38,420 nucleotides of DNA. Origin: Paraliobacillus quinghaiensis (lineage in GTDB: Bacteria; Bacillota; Bacilli; Bacillales; Amphibacillaceae). Shown one piece after another: positions 19,917-29,609 of the stretch. Where the stretch lies: NCBI RefSeq assembly GCF_003426025.1, contig NZ_QJSH01000024.1, forward strand, positions 1 through 38,420, in the 5' to 3' direction. Position 1 is the first letter of the stretch. Each line of letters starts with the position of its first letter. The translations under genes were made by a program, and so were the position numbers. The notes beneath the pieces are model-generated. The model saw only the letters and a program-made list of their open reading frames with translations, ran no database searches and was not told where the DNA came from.

Positions 19917-21284
19917 ATGTCAAATAAATATGCTGTTGTACTTGCGGCGGGACAAGGGACTCGTATGAAATCTAAATTGTATAAAGTTTTACACCCTGTA
20001 ATGAAACGTCCAATGGTACAACACGTAATAAATCAATTAGAAGTATTACAATTGGGGAAAATTATTACTGTGGTTGGTTTTGGGGCAGAAAAAGTAAAAG
20101 ATCAAGTTGGAAATCAATCAATTTTTGTAACGCAGGAAGAACAATTAGGTACGGGCCATGCTGTAAAACAAGCGGAATCACTGTTACAGGATGCAGAGGG
20201 TGATACGCTTGTTATCTGTGGCGACACCCCACTTCTAACCAAAGAAACCCTACAAGCGCTGTTTGATCATCACAAGCAGACTAAAGCTAAAGCAACTGTA
20301 CTTACGACAACTATTCAAGACCCTAGTGGATATGGACGTGTAATTAGAGATTTAAATGATGACGTTGCAAAAATTGTCGAGCATAAAGATGCTTCTCCCG
20401 AGCAGTTAGCTGTAAATGAAATTAATACAGGAACATACTGCTTTGATAACCAAACATTATTCCAAGCCTTAAAACAAGTGTCAAATGACAATGCGCAAGG
20501 TGAATATTATTTACCTGATGTAATGGAAATTATTAAACAATCTGGTGAAAAGATTGCAGCTTATCAAACTGAAGATGCTGATGAGACAATTGGTGTTAAT
20601 GATCGTATCGCGCTAGCTAAAGCGGAAAAATTGATGAAGAAAAGAATTAATACAGCACACATGAAAAACGGTGTGTCGATTATTGATCCTGATCAAACAT
20701 ACATTGGTCCAGATGTTGCGATTGAAAGTGATGTTGTAATTGAACCAGGATGTATTCTTATGGGAGAAACTACTATTGGATCAGATAGTATTATTGGTCC
20801 GTATACAGAGATTAATAATTGTCAAATTGGGAAAAACACTATTATAAAGCAAAGTGTTGCGAAAGACAGCCAAATAGGGAGTAGTGTCCAGATTGGCCCT
20901 TTTGCTCATATTCGTCCGGAAGCATTGATTGAAGATGAGGTCAAAATTGGAAACTTTGTTGAGATTAAGAAAACTAAAATCCAACAGGCTAGTAAAGTGT
21001 CACACTTAAGTTATATAGGGGATGCGGATATTGGAAAAAATGTAAATGTTGGTTGTGGTACAATTACAGTGAACTATGATGGTAAAAATAAATATCTGAC
21101 AAAAATTGAAGATGAAGCATTTATTGGTTGTAATGCGAATCTAATTGCTCCTGTTACAATTGGTAAAGGTGCTCTTGTTGCGGCAGGTTCTACGATTAAT
21201 AAAGATGTGCCAGCAGAAGCATTATCAATTGCACGAACAAAACAAGAAAATAAATCAGGCTATGCAAAGAAAATAAAAAAATAA
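19917..21284 (+). CDS. glmU: Bifunctional UDP-GlcNAc pyrophosphorylase / GlcN-1-P acetyltransferase
   Basis: GlmU (455 residues) makes UDP-N-acetylglucosamine, the precursor of peptidoglycan and teichoic acids. The N-terminal uridyltransferase domain carries [19 protein letters not shown] (9–27). From about residue 250, imperfect hexapeptide repeats form the left-handed beta-helix acetyltransferase, with the HIRPEA and [10 protein letters not shown] segments visible. GGAGGG precedes the ATG. It lies 30 nt before prs and the two are probably co-transcribed. Confidence 0.97.
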   Translation: MSNKYAVVLAAGQGTRMKSKLYKVLHPVMKRPMVQHVINQLEVLQLGKIITVVGFGAEKVKDQVGNQSIFVTQEEQLGTGHAVKQAESLLQDAEGDTLVICGDTPLLTKETLQALFDHHKQTKAKATVLTTTIQDPSGYGRVIRDLNDDVAKIVEHKDASPEQLAVNEINTGTYCFDNQTLFQALKQVSNDNAQGEYYLPDVMEIIKQSGEKIAAYQTEDADETIGVNDRIALAKAEKLMKKRINTAHMKNGVSIIDPDQTYIGPDVAIESDVVIEPGCILMGETTIGSDSIIGPYTEINNCQIGKNTIIKQSVAKDSQIGSSVQIGPFAHIRPEALIEDEVKIGNFVEIKKTKIQQASKVSHLSYIGDADIGKNVNVGCGTITVNYDGKNKYLTKIEDEAFIGCNANLIAPVTIGKGALVAAGSTINKDVPAEALSIARTKQENKSGYAKKIKK

Positions 21285-21314
21285 ATTTTAAAACACTAAT
21301 GGAGGTTTGACTAA

Positions 21315-22268
21315 ATGTCAACGGGATATCAAGATGCATTTTTGAAAGTTTTTACACTAAATTCGAATCCGGATTTAGCAAAAGAGATTGCAGACCAAAT
21401 AGGTGTGCCATTAGGAGAATGTTCTGTTACGTCATTCAGTGACGGAGAAATTCAAATTAATATCGAGGAAAGTGTACGTGGGTGTGATGTCTACGTGGTA
21501 CAATCAACTAGTGGTCCTGTTAATCAGCATATTATGGAACTATTAATAATGGTTGATGCATTAAAACGTGCATCAGCTAAAACGATTAACGTAGTAATTC
21601 CGTATTATGGATATGCAAGACAAGATCGAAAGGCAAGAGCTCGAGAGCCAATTACAGCTAAACTAGTAGCAGATATATTACAAGTAGCGGGTGCATCACG
21701 TGTAATTACACTAGATCTACACGCACCACAAATACAAGGTTTCTTTAATATCCCAGTTGACCAATTAGTTGGTGTTCCTATTTTATCGGATTACTGGATT
21801 GAAAAAGGCTTAGAGGATGTAGTTGTTGTCTCTCCAGACCATGGCGGTGTATCAAGAGCAAGGCAATTAGCTGATCGCTTAAAAGCACCAATTGCGATTA
21901 TTGATAAACGCCGACCTCGTCCTAACGTTGCGGAAGTGATGAACATTGTTGGGAATGTTCAAGGGAAAACAGCTATTTTAATTGATGATATAATTGATAC
22001 AGCTGGTACAATTACGTTAGCTGCAGACTCATTAATTGAAAATGGTGCAACAGAGGTGTATGCGTGCTGTACACATCCTGTCTTATCAGGACCTGCAATG
22101 GATCGGATTGGGAATTCAGCTATTAAAGAATTAGTTGTTACAAATTCTATCTCGTTATCAAAAGAGAAACAATCAGAAAAAGTTGTTACATTATCAGTAG
22201 CACCATTAATCAGTGAAGCAATTATTCGTGTCCATGAACAGTTGTCTGTAAGTGTTTTATTTGATTAA
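21315..22268 (+). CDS. prs: Ribose-phosphate pyrophosphokinase
   Basis: PRPP synthetase (317 residues) makes PRPP for purine, pyrimidine, His and Trp synthesis; PRPP is also the inducer sensed by PurR. The metal/ATP segment [11 protein letters not shown], the flexible-loop KRRPRPN and the PRPP-binding loop [12 protein letters not shown] are all intact. Length is typical. GGAGG precedes the ATG. Confidence 0.98.
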   Translation: MSTGYQDAFLKVFTLNSNPDLAKEIADQIGVPLGECSVTSFSDGEIQINIEESVRGCDVYVVQSTSGPVNQHIMELLIMVDALKRASAKTINVVIPYYGYARQDRKARAREPITAKLVADILQVAGASRVITLDLHAPQIQGFFNIPVDQLVGVPILSDYWIEKGLEDVVVVSPDHGGVSRARQLADRLKAPIAIIDKRRPRPNVAEVMNIVGNVQGKTAILIDDIIDTAGTITLAADSLIENGATEVYACCTHPVLSGPAMDRIGNSAIKELVVTNSISLSKEKQSEKVVTLSVAPLISEAIIRVHEQLSVSVLFD

Positions 22269-22279
22269 TTTTTAAAAAT

Positions 22280-22307
22280 AGGTTTAATGATGTATGGAAT
22301 AGGGAAA
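22280..22307 (+). promoter_or_regulatory. Sigma-B promoter of ctc
   Basis: AGGTTTAA (22280–22287) is followed, 14 nt later, by GGGAAA (22302–22307), fitting the sigma-B pattern GTTTAA-N12–14-GGGWAW. B. subtilis ctc is the original sigma-B target and has the same -35 and a 14-nt spacer as I recall. Confidence 0.75.
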
Positions 22308-22354
22308 TATGTTCTACAGTAGTCAGTAGTGAAAATTATTGGAGGTTGAAGGAC

Positions 22355-22984
22355 ATGGCAGTAAAACTAAAAGCAGAGCGTAGAGAAGATTATCAGAAAT
22401 CGTATACGAAACAAATAAGAGAAGAAGGGCGTATTCCAGCAGTCATATACGGAAATAATAAAGAGCCACAAACAGTTTCCGTTAACAGCATTGATTTATT
22501 AAAAACTGTACGTGATGAGGGTAAAAACGCAATTATTTCACTTGATGTAGAAGGACAATCTGTAGATGTAATGCTTCATGAATATCAAGTTGAACCAATT
22601 AAAGATGAGTTAATCCATGCGGATTTCTATATTGTTAATATGTCACAAGAGATGGACGTATCAGTAGCTATTCACTTAGACGGTGAAGCGGAAGGCACTA
22701 AAGAGGGCGGTGTCTTGCAACAACCATTATATGAATTGGCTGTGCGTGCTAAACCAGCTGATATTCCAGAAGAAATTAAAATTGATGTTTCTGCATTAAC
22801 AGTTGGTGACAGTATCATGGTTTCAGATTTAAAAGAGGGTAAAAACTACGAAATTCTAGAAGATGAAAATACAACAATCGTAACAGTATCTGCTCCAGAT
22901 GCAGAGCCGGTAGAAGAATCAGACGAAGATGAAGATAAAGAGCCAGAAGTAATAAATGAAAAGTCAGATGACGAAGAAGAATGA
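22355..22984 (+). CDS. ctc: General stress protein Ctc, 50S ribosomal protein L25 (TL5 type)
   Basis: This 209-residue L25/Ctc protein binds 5S rRNA and is made under general stress. The N-terminal L25 domain (about 1–95) contains AVIYGNNKEPQTV. The C-terminal TL5-type domain (about 96–185) follows, and the last ~25 residues are almost all Asp and Glu. I chose ATG 22355 with GGAGG at 22341–22345. A TTG at 22346 abuts that site and is less likely. Confidence 0.95.
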   Translation: MAVKLKAERREDYQKSYTKQIREEGRIPAVIYGNNKEPQTVSVNSIDLLKTVRDEGKNAIISLDVEGQSVDVMLHEYQVEPIKDELIHADFYIVNMSQEMDVSVAIHLDGEAEGTKEGGVLQQPLYELAVRAKPADIPEEIKIDVSALTVGDSIMVSDLKEGKNYEILEDENTTIVTVSAPDAEPVEESDEDEDKEPEVINEKSDDEEE

Positions 22985-22993
22985 GTTAGAAGA

Positions 22994-23030
22994 GAAAGCT
23001 TGGACCTTAGTAGTCCAAGCTTCTTTCTTT
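22994..23030 (+). terminator. Terminator after ctc
   Basis: AAGCTTGGAC pairs with GTCCAAGCTT around a short loop, followed by CTTTCTTT. Confidence 0.8.
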
Positions 23031-23127
23031 GTATAAATAATTGCTCTATAATGTTGCTTTATTTTTTAATAGAAAATCAGTACAATAAGAATAGATTGGA
23101 AATTGTATATAAGGAATGTGAACAAAT

Positions 23128-23685
23128 ATGAAATGTATTGTTGGATTAGGTAATCCAGGAAGAAAATATAGAAAAACACGTCATAATATTGGGTTTATGG
23201 TTATCGATGAAATCGCTAGAAGAAATGAATGGGATTTAAATAAAAAAAAGTTTAATGGTCATTATACAATGGAGACAGTTAATCAAGAAAAAATTATTTT
23301 ATTAGAGCCGCAAACCTATATGAATTTGTCAGGGGAATCGTTAAAGCCGCTAATGGACTATTATGAATTAGAGGAAAAAGATATTGTTGTTGTTTATGAT
23401 GATTTAGACTTACCTACCGGAAAAATTCGTCTACGTCAAAAAGGAGGACATGGTGGACATAACGGAATAAAATCGATTATAGAGCATTTAGGGACAAAAG
23501 ATTTTAATCGATTGCGTGTTGGGGTCGATCGACCAATTGCTGGTATGTCTGTTGTTGATCATGTGCTAGGGAAGTTTAATAAGGAACAGGCTTTGATGGT
23601 TAAAGATAGTATTGAAAAAGCGGCAGATGCTTGTGAATCATGGATGAAAAAGCCGTTTCATGAAGTAATGAATGAATTTAATTAG
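23128..23685 (+). CDS. pth: Peptidyl-tRNA hydrolase (SpoVC)
   Basis: Pth (185 residues) recycles peptidyl-tRNA released prematurely from ribosomes. In B. subtilis it is also known as SpoVC. GLGNPGRKYRKTRHNIGF holds the catalytic H19, and VVYDDLDLPTG supplies the key aspartate near 91–94. KGGHGGHNGIKSI is the substrate-binding segment. Length is normal. AAGGAATG precedes the ATG. Confidence 0.96.
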   Translation: MKCIVGLGNPGRKYRKTRHNIGFMVIDEIARRNEWDLNKKKFNGHYTMETVNQEKIILLEPQTYMNLSGESLKPLMDYYELEEKDIVVVYDDLDLPTGKIRLRQKGGHGGHNGIKSIIEHLGTKDFNRLRVGVDRPIAGMSVVDHVLGKFNKEQALMVKDSIEKAADACESWMKKPFHEVMNEFN

Positions 23686-23707
23686 TAGTCATACAATAGA
23701 ATAGGAT

Positions 23708-23736
23708 GTATAAATAACCTACTAACGGTGAAACTA
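23708..23736 (+). promoter_or_regulatory. Sigma-F promoter of fin
   Basis: GTATA (23708–23712) and GGTGAAACTA (23727–23736) are 14 nt apart. The -10 fits GGnnAnAHTR at every position. B. subtilis fin is expressed in the forespore under sigma-F. Confidence 0.7.
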
Positions 23737-23768
23737 TATTTAGAGAAAGTACTGTTGGAGGGTTTAGT

Positions 23769-23999
23769 ATGGCTATTAAATATAAGTGTCATCATTGTAA
23801 TCATATTTTGGGTACATTGGATCATCAATATGTAGAAACCAATGCTTTAGGGTTGCAACATTTATCTGTTGAAGATAGAAAAGAGATGATTCAATATCTA
23901 TCTAATGGAGACATTGAAATAAAAACTATTTGTGAAGATTGTCAAGATACATTAGAACAGAATCCTGATTACCACGCATTAGATTCTTTCATACAATAG
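23769..23999 (+). CDS. fin: Anti-sigma-F factor Fin (YabK)
   Basis: Fin (76 residues) inhibits sigma-F and helps the forespore switch to sigma-G. Two zinc-type CxxC pairs are visible, C7–C10 and C55–C58. The central LGLQHLSVEDRKEMI block is conserved with B. subtilis YabK. GGAGGG precedes the ATG. Its neighbours pth and mfd are the same as in B. subtilis. Confidence 0.93.
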   Translation: MAIKYKCHHCNHILGTLDHQYVETNALGLQHLSVEDRKEMIQYLSNGDIEIKTICEDCQDTLEQNPDYHALDSFIQ

Positions 24000-24071
24000 T
24001 AATTTATATTACAACACTTTGCGCCAAAGTTGGAGTGTTCTTATAATTAATTAAAAAGATATAAGCTAAGT

Positions 24072-24101
24072 TGCTTTGGTTTAATTAACCAAGGCATTTT
24101 T
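24072..24101 (+). terminator. Terminator after fin
   Basis: TGCTTTGGTT pairs with AACCAAGGCA (24087–24096), with one G-T pair, then five T. A weaker hairpin lies just upstream, near 24010–24042. Confidence 0.7.
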
Positions 24102-24174
24102 GTACGTTATAGTGTTGTAGATGTACAGGTAGGAAATAAAGCGATATATGTGTATCGTTTTAGGGGGAGAAGAA

Positions 24175-27100
24175 ATGAAAGCAATAAAGGAGTATTTACA
24201 TAACCATGATGATATAAATTCGGTAATTGCAGGTGTGACATCAGGGTTAAATGAGCAGCTAATTAGTGGATTATCAGGGTCTGCACGTAGTGTGCTGGTC
24301 TCTATTTTGCAGTCGGCAGTTAATAAGCCAATATTACTTGTTACACATCAGTTAGCACAAGCGCAGCAAATGTATGATGATTTAGTAGAATTATCAGATC
24401 ATGATAATGTGTACCTTTATCCGGTAAATGAGTTGGTTGCGTCAGAAATTGCAATTGCCAGCCCAGAACTGAGAAGTCAGAGAATCACGGCATTAACGGA
24501 GTGGTCGGAAAATGGAAATGGTGTTATTGTTGCACCCGTAGCTGCTCTGAAGCGAATTTTACCTCCTAAAGAATATTGGGATAATTATCAGTTGAATTTC
24601 CGAGTTGGAGAAGAGATTTCAATAGAAAAGTACATGACAACTCTAGTTGAAATGGGTTATGAACGAGTAGACATGGTTTCCAGTCCAGGTGAATGTAGTA
24701 TACGAGGTGGGATTATCGATATGTATCCAATTACAGAAGATAATCCAATTCGTGTTGAGTTATTCGATGAGGAAGTTGATTCTATTCGTTTTTTTGATGC
24801 ATCCTCACAACGGTCATTGAAAAAAATAGACAATATTATAATTCAGCCAGTGACAGAACTTTTGTTAACGAATGAGGATATACTTGCTGGAGCACATAGA
24901 CTTGAAACATCTCTAGCAACATCTTTGAAGAAAATCAAAAACGGAGAGGCTAAAGAGACTCTTTCTGAAATAATTAGTTATGATATTGATCGTATGAAAC
25001 AACATGAGCGGTTTCAAGAGATGTATAAGTATAGCGGCTTTTTTTATCAAAACCCAGCTAGTTTGCTAGACTACTTACCGAAAGATGGTTTTGTTGTTTT
25101 GGATGAGATGAGCCGTATTCAGGAGACAGCAACTCACTTAGACCAAGAAGAAGCACAATGGCATCAAACAATGTTAGAGTCAAATAAAATGGTACAAGAT
25201 TTATCGATTTCGTATGATTGGCATGATGTTTTGCAAAAAATGGATCACTCAAAAGTTTATTTGTCTGTATTTTTACGTCATGTGCCAAATACTACTCCAC
25301 AAAATATCGTGAATATGTCTTGTCGTGTCATGCAAGAATTTCATGGGCAAATGAATTTACTGCAAAATGAAATGGAACGTTGGAAAAAAGGTGATTACAC
25401 TACTATTATTTATGTACCTAATGCGCAGCGAGTGGAAAAGGTGCAATCGATTCTAGATGATTATGGAATGCAAGCGATTATGGGCGATGAAACAATCAAA
25501 TTGCCTGCTGAAAAACCTGTAATTATGATTGGTGGGATTAGTGGTGGTTTCGAATTACCACTGCATAAACTAGCTGTTCTAACTGAGAATGAACTGTTTA
25601 AGAAAACAACAGCTCGGCCCAAACGAAAGCAGAAGATCTCCAATGCGGAACGAATTAAAAATTATCAAGAATTAAAAGTTGGTGATTATGTTGTACATGC
25701 CCATCATGGGATTGGGCGTTTTATAGGTATTGAGACTTTAGTTGTAAATAATGTGCATAAGGATTTTATGTTACTAAAATACTCAGGCGACGATAAGTTG
25801 TTTGTACCGATTGACCAAATTGATTTAGTACAAAAATATGTGGGATCTGAAGGTAAAGAACCTAAACTTTATAAACTTGGTGGTACAGAGTGGAAAAAGG
25901 TAAAAAGTAAAGTTCAGTCTACAGTAGAAGATATTGCTGATGATTTAATTAAGCTTTATGCCGAGAGAGAAGCTGCTAAGGGTCATGCTTTTTCAGAGGA
26001 TTTTGCTATGCAACGTGAATTTGAGGATGCATTTCCTTATCAAGAGACTGAAGATCAGTTGCGTTGTATAGAAGAAATTAAACAGGATATGCAAAGAGTA
26101 AGACCAATGGATCGCTTATTATGCGGTGATGTTGGCTATGGCAAAACAGAAGTTGCAATTCGAGCAGCTTTTAAAGCAATAACAGAGGGGAAACAAGTAG
26201 CAATTTTAGTACCAACAACGATTTTAGCACAACAACACTATGAGACAGTTATGGAACGTTTTCAAGATTATCCAATTAATGTTGGCTTATTGAGTCGTTT
26301 TCGTACACGAAAGCAACAAAATAAAACATTAGATGATCTAAAAAAAGGGCTTGTTGATCTTGTGATAGGAACACATCGAATTTTATCTAAAGATGTCCAT
26401 TATAAGGATTTAGGTTTATTGATCGTGGATGAAGAACAACGTTTTGGTGTGAAGCACAAAGAAAAAATTAAGCAATTAAAAACAAATGTTGATGTTTTAA
26501 CTTTGACCGCTACACCAATACCGAGAACTTTGCATATGTCAATGCTTGGTGTTAGAGACTTGTCTGTTATTGAGACGCCACCAGCAAATCGTTTTCCAAT
26601 TCAGACGTATGTTATTGAATATAATCCTGTCTTTTTACGTGAAGCAATTGAGCGAGAGATGAGTCGAGGAGGACAAGTATTCTTTCTATATAATAGGGTT
26701 GAAAATATTGAACGCATAGCACAGGAGATTAGTATGCTAGTAGGCGATGCCCGGGTAGCTGTAGCTCATGGTCAAATGAATGAATCTGAACTAGAAAATG
26801 TTATGCTAGGATTTTTAGAAGGGGAGTATGATGTACTTGTTAGTACAACAATTATTGAGACGGGTGTAGATATTCCTAACGTTAATACACTAATTGTCGC
26901 TAATGCTGATCGGATGGGATTAAGTCAACTTTATCAGCTGCGTGGCCGAGTAGGACGAAGTAATAGGATAGCATACGCATACTTTACTTATCAAAGAGAT
27001 AAAGTCTTAACAGAAGTTGCTGAGAAACGTTTGCAGGCAATTAAAGAATTTACCGAATTAGGTTCTGGTTTTAAAATTGCAATGCGCGATCTATCCATTC

Positions 27101-27717
27101 GTGGAGCAGGAAATATTCTGGGAGCACAGCAGCATGGTTTTATTGACTCAGTAGGATTTGATATGTATTCTCAAATGTTAAAAGATGCAATAGATAAACG
27201 GAAAGAAGATAAAACAGGTGAAGAGATTAAACCTTTTGAACCAGAATTAAATATTTCAATTGAAGCATATATTCCAGATAGCTATATTCCAGATGGGAAA
27301 CAAAAGATTGATATATATAAACGGTTTCAATCAGCAAGTACTAAAGAAGATATAGAAGATATTCGTGAGGAATTAATTGATCGTTTTGGTGATTATCCCG
27401 ATGAAGTTGCAAACTTATTCGATGTAACAAACATGAGGGTACTTTCCAAAAAACACCGTATAAAATCAATTAAAGAGAAAAAGAAAAAAATAGATATGTT
27501 AGTTGAAGAGAAAGTAAGCCAAAAAATTAATGGTGAGAAGCTATTTGAGTATGCAAACAAATTTGGACGAATGGTACAGTTAGGAACAGATAATCAATGC
27601 TTAAAAGTTAGCTTTCAATTCGATCAGAAAACCTTCTCAAATCGATATGAACTCGTTATTAGCTTCATGGAAAATTTAGGCGATATGCAACAAGACGACG
27701 CTAAAAAAGATGTATAG
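24175..27717 (+). CDS. mfd: Transcription-repair coupling factor Mfd
   Basis: Mfd (1180 residues) removes RNA polymerase stalled at DNA lesions and recruits UvrA. In order: an N-terminal UvrB-like region (about 1–350), and the RNA-polymerase interaction domain with VHAHHGIGRFIG (near 510). The superfamily 2 translocase follows, with Walker A GDVGYGKT near 651 and DEEQ near 751. After it come the RGRVGRSNR helicase motif VI and the TRG/C-terminal UvrA-regulatory domain. I chose ATG 24175, preceded by GGGGGAGA; an earlier GTG start at 24148 would not have a ribosome-binding site. Confidence 0.97.
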   Translation: MKAIKEYLHNHDDINSVIAGVTSGLNEQLISGLSGSARSVLVSILQSAVNKPILLVTHQLAQAQQMYDDLVELSDHDNVYLYPVNELVASEIAIASPELRSQRITALTEWSENGNGVIVAPVAALKRILPPKEYWDNYQLNFRVGEEISIEKYMTTLVEMGYERVDMVSSPGECSIRGGIIDMYPITEDNPIRVELFDEEVDSIRFFDASSQRSLKKIDNIIIQPVTELLLTNEDILAGAHRLETSLATSLKKIKNGEAKETLSEIISYDIDRMKQHERFQEMYKYSGFFYQNPASLLDYLPKDGFVVLDEMSRIQETATHLDQEEAQWHQTMLESNKMVQDLSISYDWHDVLQKMDHSKVYLSVFLRHVPNTTPQNIVNMSCRVMQEFHGQMNLLQNEMERWKKGDYTTIIYVPNAQRVEKVQSILDDYGMQAIMGDETIKLPAEKPVIMIGGISGGFELPLHKLAVLTENELFKKTTARPKRKQKISNAERIKNYQELKVGDYVVHAHHGIGRFIGIETLVVNNVHKDFMLLKYSGDDKLFVPIDQIDLVQKYVGSEGKEPKLYKLGGTEWKKVKSKVQSTVEDIADDLIKLYAEREAAKGHAFSEDFAMQREFEDAFPYQETEDQLRCIEEIKQDMQRVRPMDRLLCGDVGYGKTEVAIRAAFKAITEGKQVAILVPTTILAQQHYETVMERFQDYPINVGLLSRFRTRKQQNKTLDDLKKGLVDLVIGTHRILSKDVHYKDLGLLIVDEEQRFGVKHKEKIKQLKTNVDVLTLTATPIPRTLHMSMLGVRDLSVIETPPANRFPIQTYVIEYNPVFLREAIEREMSRGGQVFFLYNRVENIERIAQEISMLVGDARVAVAHGQMNESELENVMLGFLEGEYDVLVSTTIIETGVDIPNVNTLIVANADRMGLSQLYQLRGRVGRSNRIAYAYFTYQRDKVLTEVAEKRLQAIKEFTELGSGFKIAMRDLSIRGAGNILGAQQHGFIDSVGFDMYSQMLKDAIDKRKEDKTGEEIKPFEPELNISIEAYIPDSYIPDGKQKIDIYKRFQSASTKEDIEDIREELIDRFGDYPDEVANLFDVTNMRVLSKKHRIKSIKEKKKKIDMLVEEKVSQKINGEKLFEYANKFGRMVQLGTDNQCLKVSFQFDQKTFSNRYELVISFMENLGDMQQDDAKKDV

Positions 27718-27740
27718 TTCTTTTGGTAACTAACCATACT
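27711..27740 (+). promoter_or_regulatory. Sigma-G promoter of spoVT
   Basis: TGTATA (27711–27716), 17 nt, CATACTA (27734–27740) matches the sigma-G consensus TGnATA / CATACTA fully. The -35 overlaps the mfd stop codon (27715–27717). B. subtilis spoVT is made in the forespore under sigma-G. Confidence 0.8.
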
Positions 27741-27860
27741 AATACCACAACTGGTTATTTCTGTTTCATTATCCCATAAGAGGTTGTTCAAAAAGAACAC
27801 GTTATAAGGTAGAAACAATGCCAGAAGGTAGATCATCAAAGAAAGAGAGGCTATACTTAA

Positions 27861-28394
27861 ATGAAAGCAACTGGAATCGTGCGTCGTATTGATGATTTGG
27901 GAAGGGTAGTCATACCAAAGGAAATTAGAAGAACATTGCGAATACGGGAAGGTGACCCGCTAGAGATTTTTGTCGATCGGGAAGGAGAAGTTATTCTAAA
28001 GAAATATTCACCAATTCGTGAACTTGGTAATTTTGCGAAAGAATATGCAGAGGCCTTATTTGATTCAATTGGAAATCCTGTTTTGATTTGTGACCGGGAT
28101 ACTTATATCGCTGTTTCAGGCGAATCCAAAAAAGATTACTTAGGAAAGAATATCTCTTCCATGATTGAAAAGGTAATGGAGGATCGTACTGGTGTAATGA
28201 AGCCAGAAAAAATAGCATTGGAATTGGTGGCAGATCAAGATCCAATAGATACGTCTTATGTTATGCAACCAATTATTGCTAATGGTGATCCAATTGGATG
28301 TGTGGTACTTTTTTCTAAAGACTCTCTTGTTTCAACAGTGGAACAAAAGGCGGTAGAAACTGCTGCAAGCTTTTTAGCTAGGCAAATGGAATAA
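27861..28394 (+). CDS. spoVT: Stage V sporulation regulator SpoVT
   Basis: SpoVT (177 residues) tunes sigma-G-dependent genes late in the forespore. The N-terminal AbrB-type swapped-hairpin domain (about 1–52), MKATGIVRRIDDLGRVVIPK, is followed by a GAF-like C-terminal domain (about 55–177). The resemblance to the window's own AbrB is confined to the first domain. AGAGAGG precedes the ATG. A leader of about 110 nt contains a short GTTC-AAAAA-GAAC hairpin. Confidence 0.96.
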   Translation: MKATGIVRRIDDLGRVVIPKEIRRTLRIREGDPLEIFVDREGEVILKKYSPIRELGNFAKEYAEALFDSIGNPVLICDRDTYIAVSGESKKDYLGKNISSMIEKVMEDRTGVMKPEKIALELVADQDPIDTSYVMQPIIANGDPIGCVVLFSKDSLVSTVEQKAVETAASFLARQME

Positions 28395-28408
28395 CGCATT
28401 GACTGATT

Positions 28409-28450
28409 AAGTGATAGGCGATTGTTAATCAAACCCGCCTATCACTTTTT
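28409..28450 (+). terminator. Terminator after spoVT
   Basis: AAGTGATAGGCG (28409–28420) pairs perfectly with CGCCTATCACTT around 28436–28447, then T residues. Confidence 0.88.
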
Positions 28451-28471
28451 ATAATTAAACTTAGATAACAC

Positions 28472-28500
28472 TTGTCAATTATAGCGTTTCCATATAGGAT
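28472..28500 (+). promoter_or_regulatory. Candidate sigma-A promoter of glcT
   Basis: TTGTCA (28472–28477), 17 nt, TAGGAT (28495–28500). Both hexamers are within one or two bases of consensus. Confidence 0.5.
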
Positions 28501-28542
28501 AAGAAATAGGGTGTTGAAATGGCATAGCTCTGGGGGATTATT

Positions 28543-29385
28543 ATGGAACAAAAGCTTATTGTAGAGAAAGTGTTGAATAATAATGTTATTATTGCAGCGC
28601 ATCCAGACTACCAAGAAGTTGTTTTAATTGGAAAGGGAATCGGTTTTAATCGAGATAAAGGAGACACCGTCCCATCCGAACAAGCTGAGAAAACCTTCTT
28701 GTTAAAAGATGCACAAGAAAAAGAACAGTATATGCACTTATTAGATCATATTGATCAAGACTTAATTAGTTTTTTTAATGAAATTATGTTTTTTATAGAA
28801 GAAAGAATGGGTCAATCTTTAAATGAGCATATTCATGTTGCTTTAACAGATCACCTGGCGTTTGCAATTAATCGCGTGCATAAAAGTATTCAATTTAATA
28901 ACCCTTTTTTATTTGAAATAGAGTCGTTATACCCAAAGGAATATCAGGTTGCAACAGAAGTAGTTGAAAAAATAAAGGGACGTTTAGATGTTCCATTTCC
29001 TGATGGGGAAGTAGGGTTTATTGCGTTGCACATCCATAGTGCAGTCACTGATAAATCACTACGCGATATTAATAAACATCACAAATTAATTTCAAAAATG
29101 GTTAACGTAATTGAAGAAAATTTAGAGGTGAAGTTAGAAAAGGGAAATATGGATTATAACCGATTAATCCAGCACTTGCACCGTGCAATTGAGCGTGTCT
29201 ATCAAGGAGAACAACTTGGTAGACAAAAAACTTTAGCAGAAATGTTGAAAATGACATATCCTTTATGCTATAATTTAGCTTGGAAGTTGATAAAAGTAAT
29301 GCAGAAACAATTAAATAGGCCAGTAGATGAAACAGAAGTCTTATATTTGACGATTCATTTACAGCGTTTAACTGATAAAATCTAG
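28543..29385 (+). CDS. glcT: Transcription antiterminator GlcT (BglG family)
   Basis: GlcT (280 residues) binds a hairpin in the ptsG leader and prevents termination when glucose is being imported. An RNA-binding CAT domain (about 1–56, KVLNNNVIIAAH and LIGKGIGF) is followed by two PTS-regulation domains. PRD1 carries H104 and H163, and PRD2 carries H211 and H272, the positions phosphorylated by PTS proteins in this family. It is closest to B. subtilis GlcT rather than LicT or SacT. Its target and ptsG lie directly downstream. In B. subtilis this pair lies elsewhere, not between spoVT and yabM. Confidence 0.93.
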   Translation: MEQKLIVEKVLNNNVIIAAHPDYQEVVLIGKGIGFNRDKGDTVPSEQAEKTFLLKDAQEKEQYMHLLDHIDQDLISFFNEIMFFIEERMGQSLNEHIHVALTDHLAFAINRVHKSIQFNNPFLFEIESLYPKEYQVATEVVEKIKGRLDVPFPDGEVGFIALHIHSAVTDKSLRDINKHHKLISKMVNVIEENLEVKLEKGNMDYNRLIQHLHRAIERVYQGEQLGRQKTLAEMLKMTYPLCYNLAWKLIKVMQKQLNRPVDETEVLYLTIHLQRLTDKI

Positions 29386-29387
29386 TT

Positions 29388-29416
29388 ACGTGTTACTGAT
29401 ACGATCAGGCATGAGT
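29388..29416 (+). promoter_or_regulatory. Ribonucleic antiterminator (RAT) target of GlcT
   Basis: ACGTGTTACTGATACG followed by ATCAGGCATGAGT closely resembles the B. subtilis ptsG RAT as I recall it. Its 3' part (GGCATGAG) is shared with the left arm of the terminator that follows, so the two structures are mutually exclusive. It begins 3 nt after the glcT stop. Confidence 0.85.
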
Positions 29417-29489
29417 AAATAGTTTTTAGGTTATCAATGGGATTCGTGTATCCGTTGTCACCTGAAAATTTTTGCTCATGTCTTTTTTG
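29409..29489 (+). terminator. GlcT-controlled terminator in the ptsG leader
   Basis: GCATGAGTAAATAG and TTTTTAGGT pair with ACCTGAAAAA and TTTTTGCTCATGT, followed by a T-run. GlcT bound to the RAT should block its formation. Confidence 0.85.
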
Positions 29490-29609
29490 TGTTTAAAAAT
29501 TGACCCAAAAGCTTTATTAAATTATTAAAAATGCTATTGCCATTCATTATTTTTAAATTTTTACACAAACTAGAGTCTGCATTACTAAAATAAAAAGGAG
29601 GAATTCGTA

